The notes under the pieces: model-generated
What the model was told of the DNA's origin: nothing
The model's database searches: none
What the model saw: the letters and a program-made list of their open reading frames with translations, nothing else
Source: Pseudomonas marginalis
GTDB lineage: Bacteria; Pseudomonadota; Gammaproteobacteria; Pseudomonadales; Pseudomonadaceae
DNA: 64,000 nt
Assembly (NCBI RefSeq): GCF_008692035.1
Contig: NZ_VTFG01000001.1
Location: 1,178,001 to 1,242,000 of the forward strand
Direction: 5' to 3'
Shown: positions 48,139 through 56,761 of the stretch, one piece after another
Position numbering within the stretch: the first letter of the stretch is position 1
Layout of the letters: each line of letters starts with the position of its first letter
Position numbers and translations under genes: made by a program

Positions 48139-48894
48139 ATGTCTGGATTCTGGAACCAAGCCTTCGACCTCAACGGCCGTTGCGCGGTGATCACCGGCGG
48201 CGCCGCCGGTATCGGCCTGGCCTGCGCCAGCCTGCTGGTGGAGCGTGGCGCCCGCGTAGCGTTGCTCGACCGCGACCCGGCGGTGGTTGAAGTGGCAGCA
48301 AGCCTGGGTGCCGGGCATCTGGGCATTGCCGTCGACCTCAGCCGGATCAACCAGGTGCAACACACCATCGACCAGGTCTTCGCACACTTCCAACGCCTGG
48401 ACTACCTGATCAACAGCGCCGGCGTGGCCCTGCTGGACAAGGCCGTCGATGTCAGCGAAAGCGCCTGGGACACCACCCTCGACATCAACCTCAAGGCCAG
48501 CTTTTTCGTGGCCCAGGCCTGCGCGCGGCACATGCTCGCCCAGGGCAGCGGGCGCATCGTCAACCTCGCGTCCCAGGCCGCGGTGATCGGCCTCGACCGC
48601 CACGTCGCCTACTGCGCCAGCAAGGCGGCCATCGTCGGCATGACCAAGGTGCTGGCCATGGAATGGGCGCCGCACATCAACGTCAACGCCATCTCCCCCA
48701 CCATCGTCGAGACCGCGCTGGGCAAGAAGGCCTGGGCCGGTGAAGTCGGCGAACGGGCCAAATTGCAGATCCCGGCGGGCCGCTTTGCCCAGCCGGAGGA
48801 AATCGCCGGGCTGGCGTTGTACCTGCTCAGCGATGCCGCGCAGATGATCACCGGCGCCAACCTGGTGATCGACGGCGGCTACAGCATTCAGTAA
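48139..48894 (+). CDS. short-chain dehydrogenase, probable polyol (threitol-type) dehydrogenase
   Basis: A protein of 251 residues: NAD-binding TGGAAGIG, NSAGVAL in place of NNAG, catalytic Ser in VNLASQAAV, and YCASK. The N-terminus (FWNQAFDLNGRCAVITGG) and the GRFAQPEEIAGLALYLLSD end resemble galactitol and D-threitol type SDRs. In the tetritol setting it would oxidise D-threitol to D-erythrulose (inference). Confidence 0.85.
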   Translation: MSGFWNQAFDLNGRCAVITGGAAGIGLACASLLVERGARVALLDRDPAVVEVAASLGAGHLGIAVDLSRINQVQHTIDQVFAHFQRLDYLINSAGVALLDKAVDVSESAWDTTLDINLKASFFVAQACARHMLAQGSGRIVNLASQAAVIGLDRHVAYCASKAAIVGMTKVLAMEWAPHINVNAISPTIVETALGKKAWAGEVGERAKLQIPAGRFAQPEEIAGLALYLLSDAAQMITGANLVIDGGYSIQ

Positions 48895-48921
48895 TTCATT
48901 TATCTGTCGTGAGGTTTTGTC

Positions 48922-50037
48922 ATGTCCACTGTCACCGAACGCACACCCGAACAACTCTCGCCGGTCATCCCGAAAACCATGCAGGCCGTGGTCTGCCATG
49001 GCCCGGAAGACTATCGCCTGGAAACCGTCGACGTGCCCACGCCCGGCCCCGATGAGATCCTCACCAAGGTCGAGTTGTGCGGCATATGCATGGGCGACAT
49101 CAAGACCTATCGCGGCGCGCCGTCGTTCTGGGGCGATGCCGAGCAACCACGCTACGTCAAGCCGCCAATGATCCCCGGCCATGAGTTCGTGTGTCGCGTG
49201 GTGGCCCTGGGCCCAGGCGCGGAAAAGCGCGGCGTGAAGGTCGGTGACCGGGTGATCTCGGAGCAGATCGTGCCGTGCTGGGGCTGTCGCTTCTGCAACC
49301 ACGGCCAGTACTGGATGTGCCAGAAACACGACCTCTATGGTTTCCAGAACAATGTGCAGGGTGCCATGGCCCAGTACATGATCTTCACCAAGGAAGGCAT
49401 CATTCACAAAGTGCCGGAATCCATCGCCCCCGACGAAGCGATCCTGATCGAACCCCTGGCCTGCTCACTGCATGCGGCGGAACGCGCCAACGTCGACCAT
49501 GACGACGTCGTGGTGGTGGCCGGCGCCGGCACCCTGGGCCTGGGCATCATCGGCGCCGTGCGCCTGCGCAACCCGAAAAAACTCATCGTGCTCGACATGA
49601 AACCCGAACGCGCCGCCCTCGCCCTGCGCATGGGCGCCGACGAAGTGTGGAACCCGGCCGAAGTGGACGTACTGGCCAACATCCGCGCGATCACCGACGG
49701 CTATGGCTGCGACATCTATATCGAGGCCACCGGGCACCACAAGGCGGTGAACCAGGGCCTGGCGATGCTGCGCAAGCTGGGGCGCTTCGTGGAGTTCAGC
49801 GTGTTCAACGACGAGGCCACGGTGGACTGGTCGATCATCGGCGACCGCAAGGAGCTGGACATCCTCGGTTCGCACCTGGGGCCGTACATGTACCCGCGGG
49901 CCATCGACTTTATCGGCAACCGCAAGATCGATATGCGCGATGTAGTCACCCACAAGTTCGCCCTGGCGGATTTCAAGGAAGCGTTTGCGGTGATGGAACG
50001 TGGCGACAAGTCGCTCAAGGTTGTACTAGAGCCCTAA
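48922..50037 (+). CDS. zinc-dependent alcohol dehydrogenase, probable erythritol/L-threitol dehydrogenase
   Basis: A medium-chain dehydrogenase of 371 residues. The catalytic zinc ligands are seen in ELCGICMGD and IPGHEF. The structural-zinc loop holds CWGCRFCNHGQYWMC, and the nucleotide-binding region reads VVVVAGAGTLGLGIIG. It best fits the erythritol/L-threitol dehydrogenase branch, from memory of the family rather than an alignment. It would give L-erythrulose from L-threitol or erythritol. It starts 27 nt after the SDR stop. Confidence 0.85.
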   Translation: MSTVTERTPEQLSPVIPKTMQAVVCHGPEDYRLETVDVPTPGPDEILTKVELCGICMGDIKTYRGAPSFWGDAEQPRYVKPPMIPGHEFVCRVVALGPGAEKRGVKVGDRVISEQIVPCWGCRFCNHGQYWMCQKHDLYGFQNNVQGAMAQYMIFTKEGIIHKVPESIAPDEAILIEPLACSLHAAERANVDHDDVVVVAGAGTLGLGIIGAVRLRNPKKLIVLDMKPERAALALRMGADEVWNPAEVDVLANIRAITDGYGCDIYIEATGHHKAVNQGLAMLRKLGRFVEFSVFNDEATVDWSIIGDRKELDILGSHLGPYMYPRAIDFIGNRKIDMRDVVTHKFALADFKEAFAVMERGDKSLKVVLEP

Positions 50038-50055
50038 GCACCCGACAGGTCCAAA

Positions 50056-50084
50056 TGTGGGAGGCGGCAAGCCCTCCCCCCCAC
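50056..50084. repeat. imperfect REP hairpin within the operon
   Basis: TGTGGGAGGCGGC-AA-GCCCTCCCCCCAC lies 18 nt after the zinc dehydrogenase stop and 41 nt before the dhaK start. The stem has mismatches, unlike the perfect copy at 48074. Confidence 0.8.
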
Positions 50085-50125
50085 GGTTGGATAGCGGTGA
50101 ACCCATAAAAACAGGAACCCGCGTT

Positions 50126-51127
50126 ATGAATCGAGTCATCAACGATCCGGACCACGTGGTCGAGGACATGCTGCGCGGCATCCTGGTCGCGCACCCCGAA
50201 CTGCGCCAGTACGAAAGCAACCCACGGGTGATCGTCAAGGCCAGGCCTTCCGGGCCAGGGCGTGTCGGCATTGTCACGGGGGGCGGCTCCGGCCATGAGC
50301 CGGCCTTTCTCGGCTATGTCGGCCCCGGCCTGGTCGACGCGGTGGCCGTCGGTGAGATTTTCTCCTCGCCCACCGCCAAGAGCTTTTTCGACGCCTTCCG
50401 CGCCGCCGACCATGGCGCCGGCGTGGCCTGCCTGTACGGCAACTATGCCGGTGACAATATGAACGTGAAGCTGGCGATGAAAATGGCCGCCAGCAAAGAC
50501 ATGCGCATCCGCACCGTGGTCGCCAACGACGACGTGGCCTCCGCGCCCAAGGCCGAGATCGCCAAGCGTCGCGGCGTGGCCGGGGAAATCTTCATGTGGA
50601 AGATCGGCGGTGCCGCTGCCGCCCAGCACTACGACCTCGACGGCGTGATTCGCGTCGCGCAGAAAACCGTCGACCACTGCCGCTCGATTGGCATCGGCCT
50701 CACGCCCTGCACCATTGCCGCCGTGGGCAAGCCCAACTTCCAGATCCCCGACGGCCAGATGGAACTGGGCATCGGCCATCACGGCGAACCGGGCATTGAG
50801 GTCATCCCCATTGAGTCCGCCGCCGCCATGGCCGAGCGCATGCTCGCGCCGATCCTCGCCGACCGCGACTTCAGCCAGGATGACAGCGTAGTGGTGCTGG
50901 TCTCCGGTCTTGGCGCCACGCCGGTGATGGAGCTGTATATTTTCTACGCCGAGGTGGAACGCCAACTCAACGCCAAGGGCCTGAAGATTCACCGCTGCTA
51001 CGTCGGCAACTACTTCACCTCCCTGGAAATGATGGGCGTGACCCTGACCCTGCTCGGCCTCGACGCGGAGCTGAAAACCCTGATCGACCAACCCTGCCGC
51101 TCCATCGGCATGACCCAGGCGGACTGA
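50126..51127 (+). CDS. dhaK: DhaK-domain kinase subunit (erythrulose/dihydroxyacetone kinase)
   Basis: A protein of 333 residues from the ATG at 50126 with AGGAA 8 nt upstream. It is a DhaK domain with the substrate loop GGGSGHEPAFLGYVGPGL and the covalently binding His in GIGHHGEPG (His218 or His219). Together with the separate DhaL protein it makes a two-part ATP-dependent ketose kinase. In tetritol pathways a Dak-type kinase (DerK or LerK) phosphorylates erythrulose. No PTS-type DhaM gene is nearby, which favours direct ATP use. Confidence 0.88.
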   Translation: MNRVINDPDHVVEDMLRGILVAHPELRQYESNPRVIVKARPSGPGRVGIVTGGGSGHEPAFLGYVGPGLVDAVAVGEIFSSPTAKSFFDAFRAADHGAGVACLYGNYAGDNMNVKLAMKMAASKDMRIRTVVANDDVASAPKAEIAKRRGVAGEIFMWKIGGAAAAQHYDLDGVIRVAQKTVDHCRSIGIGLTPCTIAAVGKPNFQIPDGQMELGIGHHGEPGIEVIPIESAAAMAERMLAPILADRDFSQDDSVVVLVSGLGATPVMELYIFYAEVERQLNAKGLKIHRCYVGNYFTSLEMMGVTLTLLGLDAELKTLIDQPCRSIGMTQAD

Positions 51128-51130
51128 ACC

Positions 51131-51778
51131 ATGAGCCAGCATTTTTCCAGCCACCACGGCAGCGCCATCGTCACCGACCTGGTCAGCGTGATCGTGGCCA
51201 ACCGTGAATACCTCAGCGAAGTCGACGGCGCGATTGGCGACGGCGACCATGGCATCAACATGGCCAAGGGCTTCGCCCATTGCGGGCGCACGATCGAAGG
51301 TCGCCAACTGACCCTCGCCGAAGCCCTGGATGAGCTGACCCTGAGCCTGATGGAAGGCATCGGCGGCTCCATGGGGCCGTTGTATGGCAGCCTGTTTATC
51401 GGCATGGCCGACGAAGTGCGCGGCCGTGACGACATCGACGCAGCCACCTTCGCCCACCTGTTGCGCGGCGGCCTGACCTCGTTGCAGGACATCACCGAAG
51501 CGGGCGTGGGCGACAAGTGCCTGATGGACACATTGATCCCGGCGGTGGAAGCCTTCGAGCGCGCGCACGCCTCGGGGGCGTCTTTCAGTGATGCACTGGA
51601 GGCGATGAAAACCGCTGCCTCCCAGGGGCGCGACTCCACCAAGGACCTGGTGGCGAAGATCGGCCGCGCCAGTCGCCTGGGCGAGCGCTCACTGGGCGTG
51701 CTGGATGCAGGGGCGGTGTCGTGCTGCCTGATCCTTACGCGCCTGGCGGATTCGGTGCAGCCGCGCCTGAGTGCTTGA
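51131..51778 (+). CDS. dhaL: DhaL-domain nucleotide-binding kinase subunit
   Basis: A protein of 215 residues, all alpha, with the Mg-ADP/ATP-binding motifs DGAIGDGDHGINM, IGGSMGPLYGS, GVGDKCLMDTLIP and GRASRLGERSLGVLDAGA. It works with DhaK, whose stop is 3 nt upstream. It is the last gene of the operon, and its final 44 nt overlap the converging LysR gene. Confidence 0.9.
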   Translation: MSQHFSSHHGSAIVTDLVSVIVANREYLSEVDGAIGDGDHGINMAKGFAHCGRTIEGRQLTLAEALDELTLSLMEGIGGSMGPLYGSLFIGMADEVRGRDDIDAATFAHLLRGGLTSLQDITEAGVGDKCLMDTLIPAVEAFERAHASGASFSDALEAMKTAASQGRDSTKDLVAKIGRASRLGERSLGVLDAGAVSCCLILTRLADSVQPRLSA

Positions 51779-52631
51779 CCTGCTGGATATACCGCGCCAC
51801 CGCCGGCGCTTTCTCGAAGCGCCGGTGAATCAGCGACAGCCACGAGGATGCGTCGCAGCCCTGAATGCTGCGGTACACCACGCCCGGCAACTGCACATGC
51901 CCGACCATTGATGCGGGCACCACCGCCACGCCCTGCCCCATCGACACCAGCGCCACCACCGCGACCAGCCCGCCCGGCTGTGGCCCCAGGCGCGGGGCAT
52001 AACCGCCTTGCGCGGCGACATGCAGGGTGCCGCTGATTTGCTCCGGCAGGATAAATGTCTCGTTTTGCAGGTGTTCGCAGCCAATGGCCGCGAGCCCCAG
52101 CAGCCAGGAATCCTGGGGCAGCGCCAGGACAAAACCTTCGCCGTCCAGACGCACCGCCTCTACTCCCTCGGGCAAGGTCATCGGCGAGCGGATGTAGCCG
52201 ATGTCATAGCGCCCGTCCGCCACCGCACTCGGCAGCGTGGCCATGGCGCATTCGCGCACCGTCACGCTGACGTCGGGAAATGCCTGGCCGAACGCACGCA
52301 TCTGCCGCTGCAACAGCCCGGCGTACAGCGCCGAAGCCACGTAACCCAATTCGATATGGCCGATCTCGCCACGCCCGGCACGCTGGGCATGGTGCTGGGC
52401 GAATTCAAACTGGCGCACGGTGGCTTCGGCCTCGACCAGCAAGGCGGCGCCGGCTTCGGTGAGGCTGACTTCGCGTTGCCGGCGGATAAACAAGCGCGTG
52501 CCCAGGCTGGTTTCCATGTCCTGGATCTGCCGGCTCAGGGTCGGTGGCGCAATGCCCAATTGCTCGGCGGCACGGGTGAAGTTGCGCTGCCGGGCCACGG
52601 CGAGGAAGTAGCGAAAATGGCGGATATCCAT
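51735..52631 (-). CDS. LysR-family regulator
   Basis: A protein of 298 residues. The N-terminal winged HTH reads MDIRHFRYFLAVARQRNFTRAAEQLGIAPPTLSRQIQDME in outline, with a type 2 periplasmic-binding-like effector domain after about residue 90. It is divergent from an MFS exporter gene, 150 nt away, which it probably controls. Its 3' end runs 44 nt into dhaL on the other strand. The effector is unknown. Confidence 0.92.
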   Translation of the reverse strand: MDIRHFRYFLAVARQRNFTRAAEQLGIAPPTLSRQIQDMETSLGTRLFIRRQREVSLTEAGAALLVEAEATVRQFEFAQHHAQRAGRGEIGHIELGYVASALYAGLLQRQMRAFGQAFPDVSVTVRECAMATLPSAVADGRYDIGYIRSPMTLPEGVEAVRLDGEGFVLALPQDSWLLGLAAIGCEHLQNETFILPEQISGTLHVAAQGGYAPRLGPQPGGLVAVVALVSMGQGVAVVPASMVGHVQLPGVVYRSIQGCDASSWLSLIHRRFEKAPAVARYIQQVKHSGAAAPNPPGA

Positions 52632-52781
52632 AACAGGATTAGCTCAAAGGTAATGAAGTGCTCCACAGTGGCTAACAATACCAGCAGTGGCCAGGGATAA
52701 GCTCGAAGCACCTCAACACTGGAGCGCCCTTGCGATGCCCACCAACTGCATTTCCCCTATTGCCCGTAAGGTAATCAAGCC

Positions 52782-54290
52782 ATGAGTCGGGTCAGCCCAC
52801 GCCTGACGTTGCTCACCGCGTCCGGTGTCTGCTCGCTGATCGTGCTCGACACCAATATCGTCGCCGTGACCCTGCCGAGCATCGCTCGCGACCTGGGGGC
52901 GAACTTTGCCGATATCGAATGGGTCGTCAGTGCCTACATGCTGGCGTTTGCCGCCTTGCTGCTGCCGGCCGGGAGCCTGGCCGATCGGTTCGGACGCAAG
53001 AAATCCCTGGTCTGGGGCCTGAGTATTTTTATCCTCGCCTCCCTTGGCTGCGGGGCGGCGCCGAGTGCGTTGTGGCTGGACATCGCCCGCGCGGTCAAGG
53101 GCGTCGGTGCAGCGTTATTGCTCACGTCAGCCCTGGCCTCCATTGGCCACACCTTCCACGATGAAGTCGAGCGGGCCAAGGCCTGGGCGTTCTGGGGCGC
53201 CTGCATGGGCGTGGCGATGACGGCCGCGCCGACCCTGGGCGGCTTGATCACCGAGTACCTGGGCTGGCGCTGGATTTTCTACCTCAACCTGCCCGTGGGC
53301 CTGGCGCTGATGAGCCTGGTGCTGCACGCGATTCCGGAATCCCGCGATAGCCAATCCGCCCGCCTCGACCCGTGGGGCAGCCTGGCCTTCAGCGCGAGCC
53401 TGTTGTGCCTGATCTGGGGCCTGATCGAGGCCAACCGTATCGGCTGGGATAACCCGCTGACCTATGCACGCCTGATCGGCGGTGCGGTGTTGCTGGGTGT
53501 ATTTGTAGGGGTCGAACGTGTGCAGCAGCGGCCCATGGTGGACCTGCAACTGTTTCGCCACCCGCGTTTTATCGGCGCCTTGCTCGGGATGTTTGCCTAC
53601 GCCGGCTGCGCCCAAGTGATGATGACGCTGCTGCCGTTCTATCTGCAGAACGGCCTGGGTTTCTCCGCGATTGCCTCGGGCCTGGGCATGCTGCCGTTCG
53701 CCCTGACCATGCTGGTCTGCCCCCGGATCGGCGCGCGGCTGGCGGGGCGCTTCGCACCGGCAACGATGATGGCGGCCGGGTTGACCCTGGTGGGCTGCGG
53801 CAACCTGCTAAGTGCCTGGGCGGTGAATATCGGCGGCTACCTGCCCTTCGCCCTGGCGATTGCCGTCACCGGTGCCGGTGCCGGTTTGCTCAATGGTGAT
53901 ACGCAAAAAAACATCATGGCCTGCGTGCCACGGGACCGTGCGGGGATGGCCTCGGGCATGAGCACCACCATGCGGTTCAGCGCGATCATGTTGGCGATTG
54001 GCGTGTATGGCGCACTGCTGAGCAGCCACAGCGAGCACGTGTTGCGCGCACGTATCGACACGCAATGGCAGGCGCAGGCGGCGGGGATTGCTTCACGGGT
54101 GGTGGCCGGGGATATGCCGGCGGCAATGGGCTTGTTGCCGGAGCCGGCACGGGCGATGGTGCAACCGCTGGCGCGGCAGGCGTTTGTGGATGGGTTCAGC
54201 GGGGTGTTGTGGGTGGCAGGGTTATTGGGATTGCTCGGAGCACTGGTGGTGGGGAGGCTGATGCGCAAGCCGATACCCACACCGAACTAA
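52782..54290 (+). CDS. MFS drug-efflux transporter, DHA2 (14-TM) family
   Basis: A protein of 502 residues with about 14 membrane helices. Motif A reads GSLADRFGRKKS, and the antiporter motif C region lies near WAFWGACMGVAMTAAPTLGGLITEYLGWRWIF. The start VLDTNIVAVTLPSIARDLGA is typical of EmrB/QacA-like exporters. The neighbouring divergent LysR gene is the likely regulator. The substrate cannot be told from sequence. Confidence 0.9.
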   Translation: MSRVSPRLTLLTASGVCSLIVLDTNIVAVTLPSIARDLGANFADIEWVVSAYMLAFAALLLPAGSLADRFGRKKSLVWGLSIFILASLGCGAAPSALWLDIARAVKGVGAALLLTSALASIGHTFHDEVERAKAWAFWGACMGVAMTAAPTLGGLITEYLGWRWIFYLNLPVGLALMSLVLHAIPESRDSQSARLDPWGSLAFSASLLCLIWGLIEANRIGWDNPLTYARLIGGAVLLGVFVGVERVQQRPMVDLQLFRHPRFIGALLGMFAYAGCAQVMMTLLPFYLQNGLGFSAIASGLGMLPFALTMLVCPRIGARLAGRFAPATMMAAGLTLVGCGNLLSAWAVNIGGYLPFALAIAVTGAGAGLLNGDTQKNIMACVPRDRAGMASGMSTTMRFSAIMLAIGVYGALLSSHSEHVLRARIDTQWQAQAAGIASRVVAGDMPAAMGLLPEPARAMVQPLARQAFVDGFSGVLWVAGLLGLLGALVVGRLMRKPIPTPN

Positions 54291-54292
54291 AT

Positions 54293-54358
54293 GTGGGAGG
54301 GACGGTGCGACGATTCGACTTGCCCCCGATGAGCATAGGTATCTACAAAAATTTGTAG
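54293..54358. repeat. REP variant carrying the 16-nt module
   Basis: TGTGGGAGGG is followed by ACGGTGCGACGATTCGA (54302-54318) and then CTTGCCCCCGATGAGCAT. The module thus sits inside the palindrome, where ordinary copies have only GG. The palindrome CTACAAA-AA-TTTGTAG (54343-54358) follows. Confidence 0.85.
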
Positions 54359-54392
54359 CAGCCAACGCTAACCACGATGCGAAGCGAGCCGC

Positions 54393-54753
54393 TCTTGATC
54401 TTGATCTCAGGCGCCCCGTTAAACCACGCTGGCCGGAATTCGATAGTGATTTGGGGGGTAAACCGGCAGGGATGCCGGTTTAGCCGCCCCGCGCCATGGA
54501 TGGCGCGTGGCGGCGGCCCCCCACATCACTGTCGGATTACGGGCACACCGAGCCTAGGCGAGGTGCCGAGTGGTGGGGCGAAGCGTTTTGCTTACTTTTG
54601 CGCTTTTCAAAAGTGAGCCGCCGTAAGGGCGGAACCAACAGCAGCCGTTACCGCAGCAACGGATATGTACTCGGTCTGATCCAACATCCTGGTCGGCTGT
54701 CAGGCCGCCATCGGGGGCAAGTCGAATCGTCGCACCGTCCCTCCCACAGGTAT
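54393..54753. repeat. large structured dispersed repeat, copy 2
   Basis: Second copy of the element at 17819-18160, same orientation. Helices: P1 54437-54458 with 54517-54538 (21 of 22 pairs counting two G-U), P2 54459-54467 with 54474-54482, P3 54483-54496 with 54501-54514, and hairpin ACTTTTG/CAAAAGT at 54594-54614. P1 shares little sequence with copy 1 yet pairs as well. The 3' part (GGCACACCGAGCCTAGGCGA onward) is almost identical, and it ends in the module TCGAATCGTCGCACCG (54722-54737). It fills the gap between the MFS gene and sohB. Confidence 0.85.
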
Positions 54754-54773
54754 TACCTATACCCCAAAGGGGC

Positions 54774-55799
54774 TTACCAGAAGCGTTGCTGGGTCAGGCG
54801 GCTCCACCAGGTCAGCAGCACCCGGTCTACCGAGCCGCTGGCCGCCAGGCCCACCCGTTCCTGCAGGCTTTTACGCTCGGCATAGTGCAGGTGGAACACT
54901 TCGGCGGTCTTGGCCTTGGTGGCCAGGTATTCGTCGCTGGTTTGCAGTTCGTCGACCAGTTGCTTATCCAGCGCGGCCACACCCAGCCACACCTCTCCGG
55001 TCGCTACGTCATCAATCGCCAGCTGTGGGCGATAACGCGAGACGAAGTTCTTGAACAGCTGATGGGTGATGTCCAGGTCTTCCTGGAACTTCTCGCGGCC
55101 TTTCTCGGTGTTTTCGCCAAACACCGTGAGGGTGCGCTTGTACTCGCCGGCGGTCAGCACTTCAAAGTCGATGTCGTGCTTTTTCAGCAGGCGGTTGACG
55201 TTGGGTAACTGCGCCACCACGCCAATGGAGCCGAGGATGGCAAACGGTGCGCTGATGATCTTCTCGCCGATGCACGCCATCATGTAGCCGCCGCTGGCCG
55301 CGACCTTGTCGATGCACACGGTCAACGGCACGCCCGCCTGGCGGATACGCGCCAGTTGCGACGACGCCAGGCCGTAACTGTGGACCATGCCGCCGCCGCT
55401 TTCCAGGCGCAGCACCACTTCGTCCTTGGGCGTGGCCAGGCTCAGCAGCGCGGTGATTTCATGGCGCAGGCTCTCGGTGGCCGAGGCCTTGATGTCACCG
55501 TCGAAATCCAGCACGAACACCCGTGGCTTGGCCTCGGGTTTCTTCTTGCCGTTCTTCTTTTCGGCTTTGCTTTCGGACTTGCGCAGGGCCTTGAGCTGCT
55601 CCTTGTCGAGCAGGCTCGACTCCAGGCGCTCACGCAGGCCCTTATAGAAGTCATTGAGCTTGCTGACCTGCAGTTGGCCGGCGGCTTTGCGACGCCCTTT
55701 GCTGCGCAGTGCCGCGAAGCTGATCAAGACCACCAGAATAGCGACCACCAGGGTGACGGTCTTCGCCAGAAAGCTCGCGTATTCAGCCAAAAAATCCAT
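54774..55799 (-). CDS. sohB: SohB-like inner-membrane S49 protease
   Basis: A protein of 341 residues from the ATG at 55799, where AAGGAG stands 4 nt upstream. An ATG five codons earlier lacks it. One N-terminal TM (about 8-32) and a Lys-rich linker (ESKAEKKNGKKKPEAK) lead to an S49 ClpP-like domain with the nucleophile in DKVAASGGYMMAC and the general-base Lys expected in GEYKRTLT. This matches E. coli SohB in size and order. The physiological substrate is not established. Confidence 0.92.
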   Translation of the reverse strand: MDFLAEYASFLAKTVTLVVAILVVLISFAALRSKGRRKAAGQLQVSKLNDFYKGLRERLESSLLDKEQLKALRKSESKAEKKNGKKKPEAKPRVFVLDFDGDIKASATESLRHEITALLSLATPKDEVVLRLESGGGMVHSYGLASSQLARIRQAGVPLTVCIDKVAASGGYMMACIGEKIISAPFAILGSIGVVAQLPNVNRLLKKHDIDFEVLTAGEYKRTLTVFGENTEKGREKFQEDLDITHQLFKNFVSRYRPQLAIDDVATGEVWLGVAALDKQLVDELQTSDEYLATKAKTAEVFHLHYAERKSLQERVGLAASGSVDRVLLTWWSRLTQQRFW

Positions 55800-55994
55800 G
55801 TGTCTCCTTAACAATGCACGGCGCCAGGCGCGGATTGCCCAAGCATACCGACGGGATCGCCGGGCGGCCAGTGCTCAAACCGCCAGCAGGAACGCGCTCC
55901 AACGAGCTTTTAAAACAAGCGTATGTTTTTTCATTGACAGCACCCTGGCATCCTCATAACCTCGCCAGACTTTCAACGTACCGGGAAAACGGAC

Positions 55995-56705
55995 GTGGGC
56001 AGCATCTATTTGATTCGACATGGCCAGGCCTCCTTCGGTGCAGACGACTATGACGTGCTGTCGCCCGTCGGCGTGGAACAAGCGCAAGTGCTCGGCCGCC
56101 ACCTGGCGGATATGGGCCTGGTGTTCGACCGCTGCATCGCCGGCGACCTGCGTCGCCAGCAACACACGGCCACTGCCGCCTTCGATCAATACAGCACCCT
56201 CGGCCTGCCGGTACCTGCATTGGAAACCGACAGCGCCTTCAACGAATTCGATGCCGACGCGATCATCCGCGCCCTGCTCCCCGACCTGCTCGGCAGCGAA
56301 CCCGACGCCCTGGACATCCTGCGCAACGCCGCGCAAAACCGCAGCGAGTTCCAACGCATCTTCGCCCTGATCATCGAGCGCTGGCTGGCCGGCACCTATG
56401 ACCCGCCGGGACTGGAAAGCTGGCTGGGCTTCGTGGAGCGCGTCCAGGGTGGCCTGCAACGCATTCTGGAAGCGGCGGACAACACGCAGAAGATCGCGGT
56501 GTTCACCTCCGGCGGCACCATCACCGCCCTGCTCCACCTGATTACCCGGATGCCTGCCGCCCAGGCCTTCGAACTGAACTGGCAAATTGTTAACACCTCG
56601 CTCAACCAGCTGAAATTCCGCGGTCGCGAGGTGGCACTGGCTTCCTTCAACAGTCACACCCACTTGCAACTGTTGAAGGCGCCGCAACTCATCACCTTCC
56701 GATGA
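55995..56705 (+). CDS. histidine phosphatase (phosphoglycerate mutase-like) family protein
   Basis: A protein of 236 residues starting at a GTG (55995). The catalytic RHG is in IYLIRHGQASF, with a second conserved Arg in CIAGDLRRQQHTA and a late His expected in the segment after VFTSGGTI, here largely replaced by Thr. The His of a typical GHG/SHG motif is thus not obvious (VFTSGGTITALL), which weakens a claim of phosphatase activity. It precedes the SCP2 gene by 56 nt and may share its transcript. Confidence 0.82.
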   Translation: MGSIYLIRHGQASFGADDYDVLSPVGVEQAQVLGRHLADMGLVFDRCIAGDLRRQQHTATAAFDQYSTLGLPVPALETDSAFNEFDADAIIRALLPDLLGSEPDALDILRNAAQNRSEFQRIFALIIERWLAGTYDPPGLESWLGFVERVQGGLQRILEAADNTQKIAVFTSGGTITALLHLITRMPAAQAFELNWQIVNTSLNQLKFRGREVALASFNSHTHLQLLKAPQLITFR

Positions 56706-56761
56706 AGTGCGGCCAACCGTGACCCCAAGGTCACTGGACTCACCATAAAAGGATCGAAACC

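Noticed and set aside
54377..54885. Short peptides read across the large repeats (KVSRRKGGT, RYRSNGYVLGL).
   Set aside because: Similar text in both copies is explained by nucleotide identity of the repeat. Frames cross strong hairpins and lack ribosome-binding sites.
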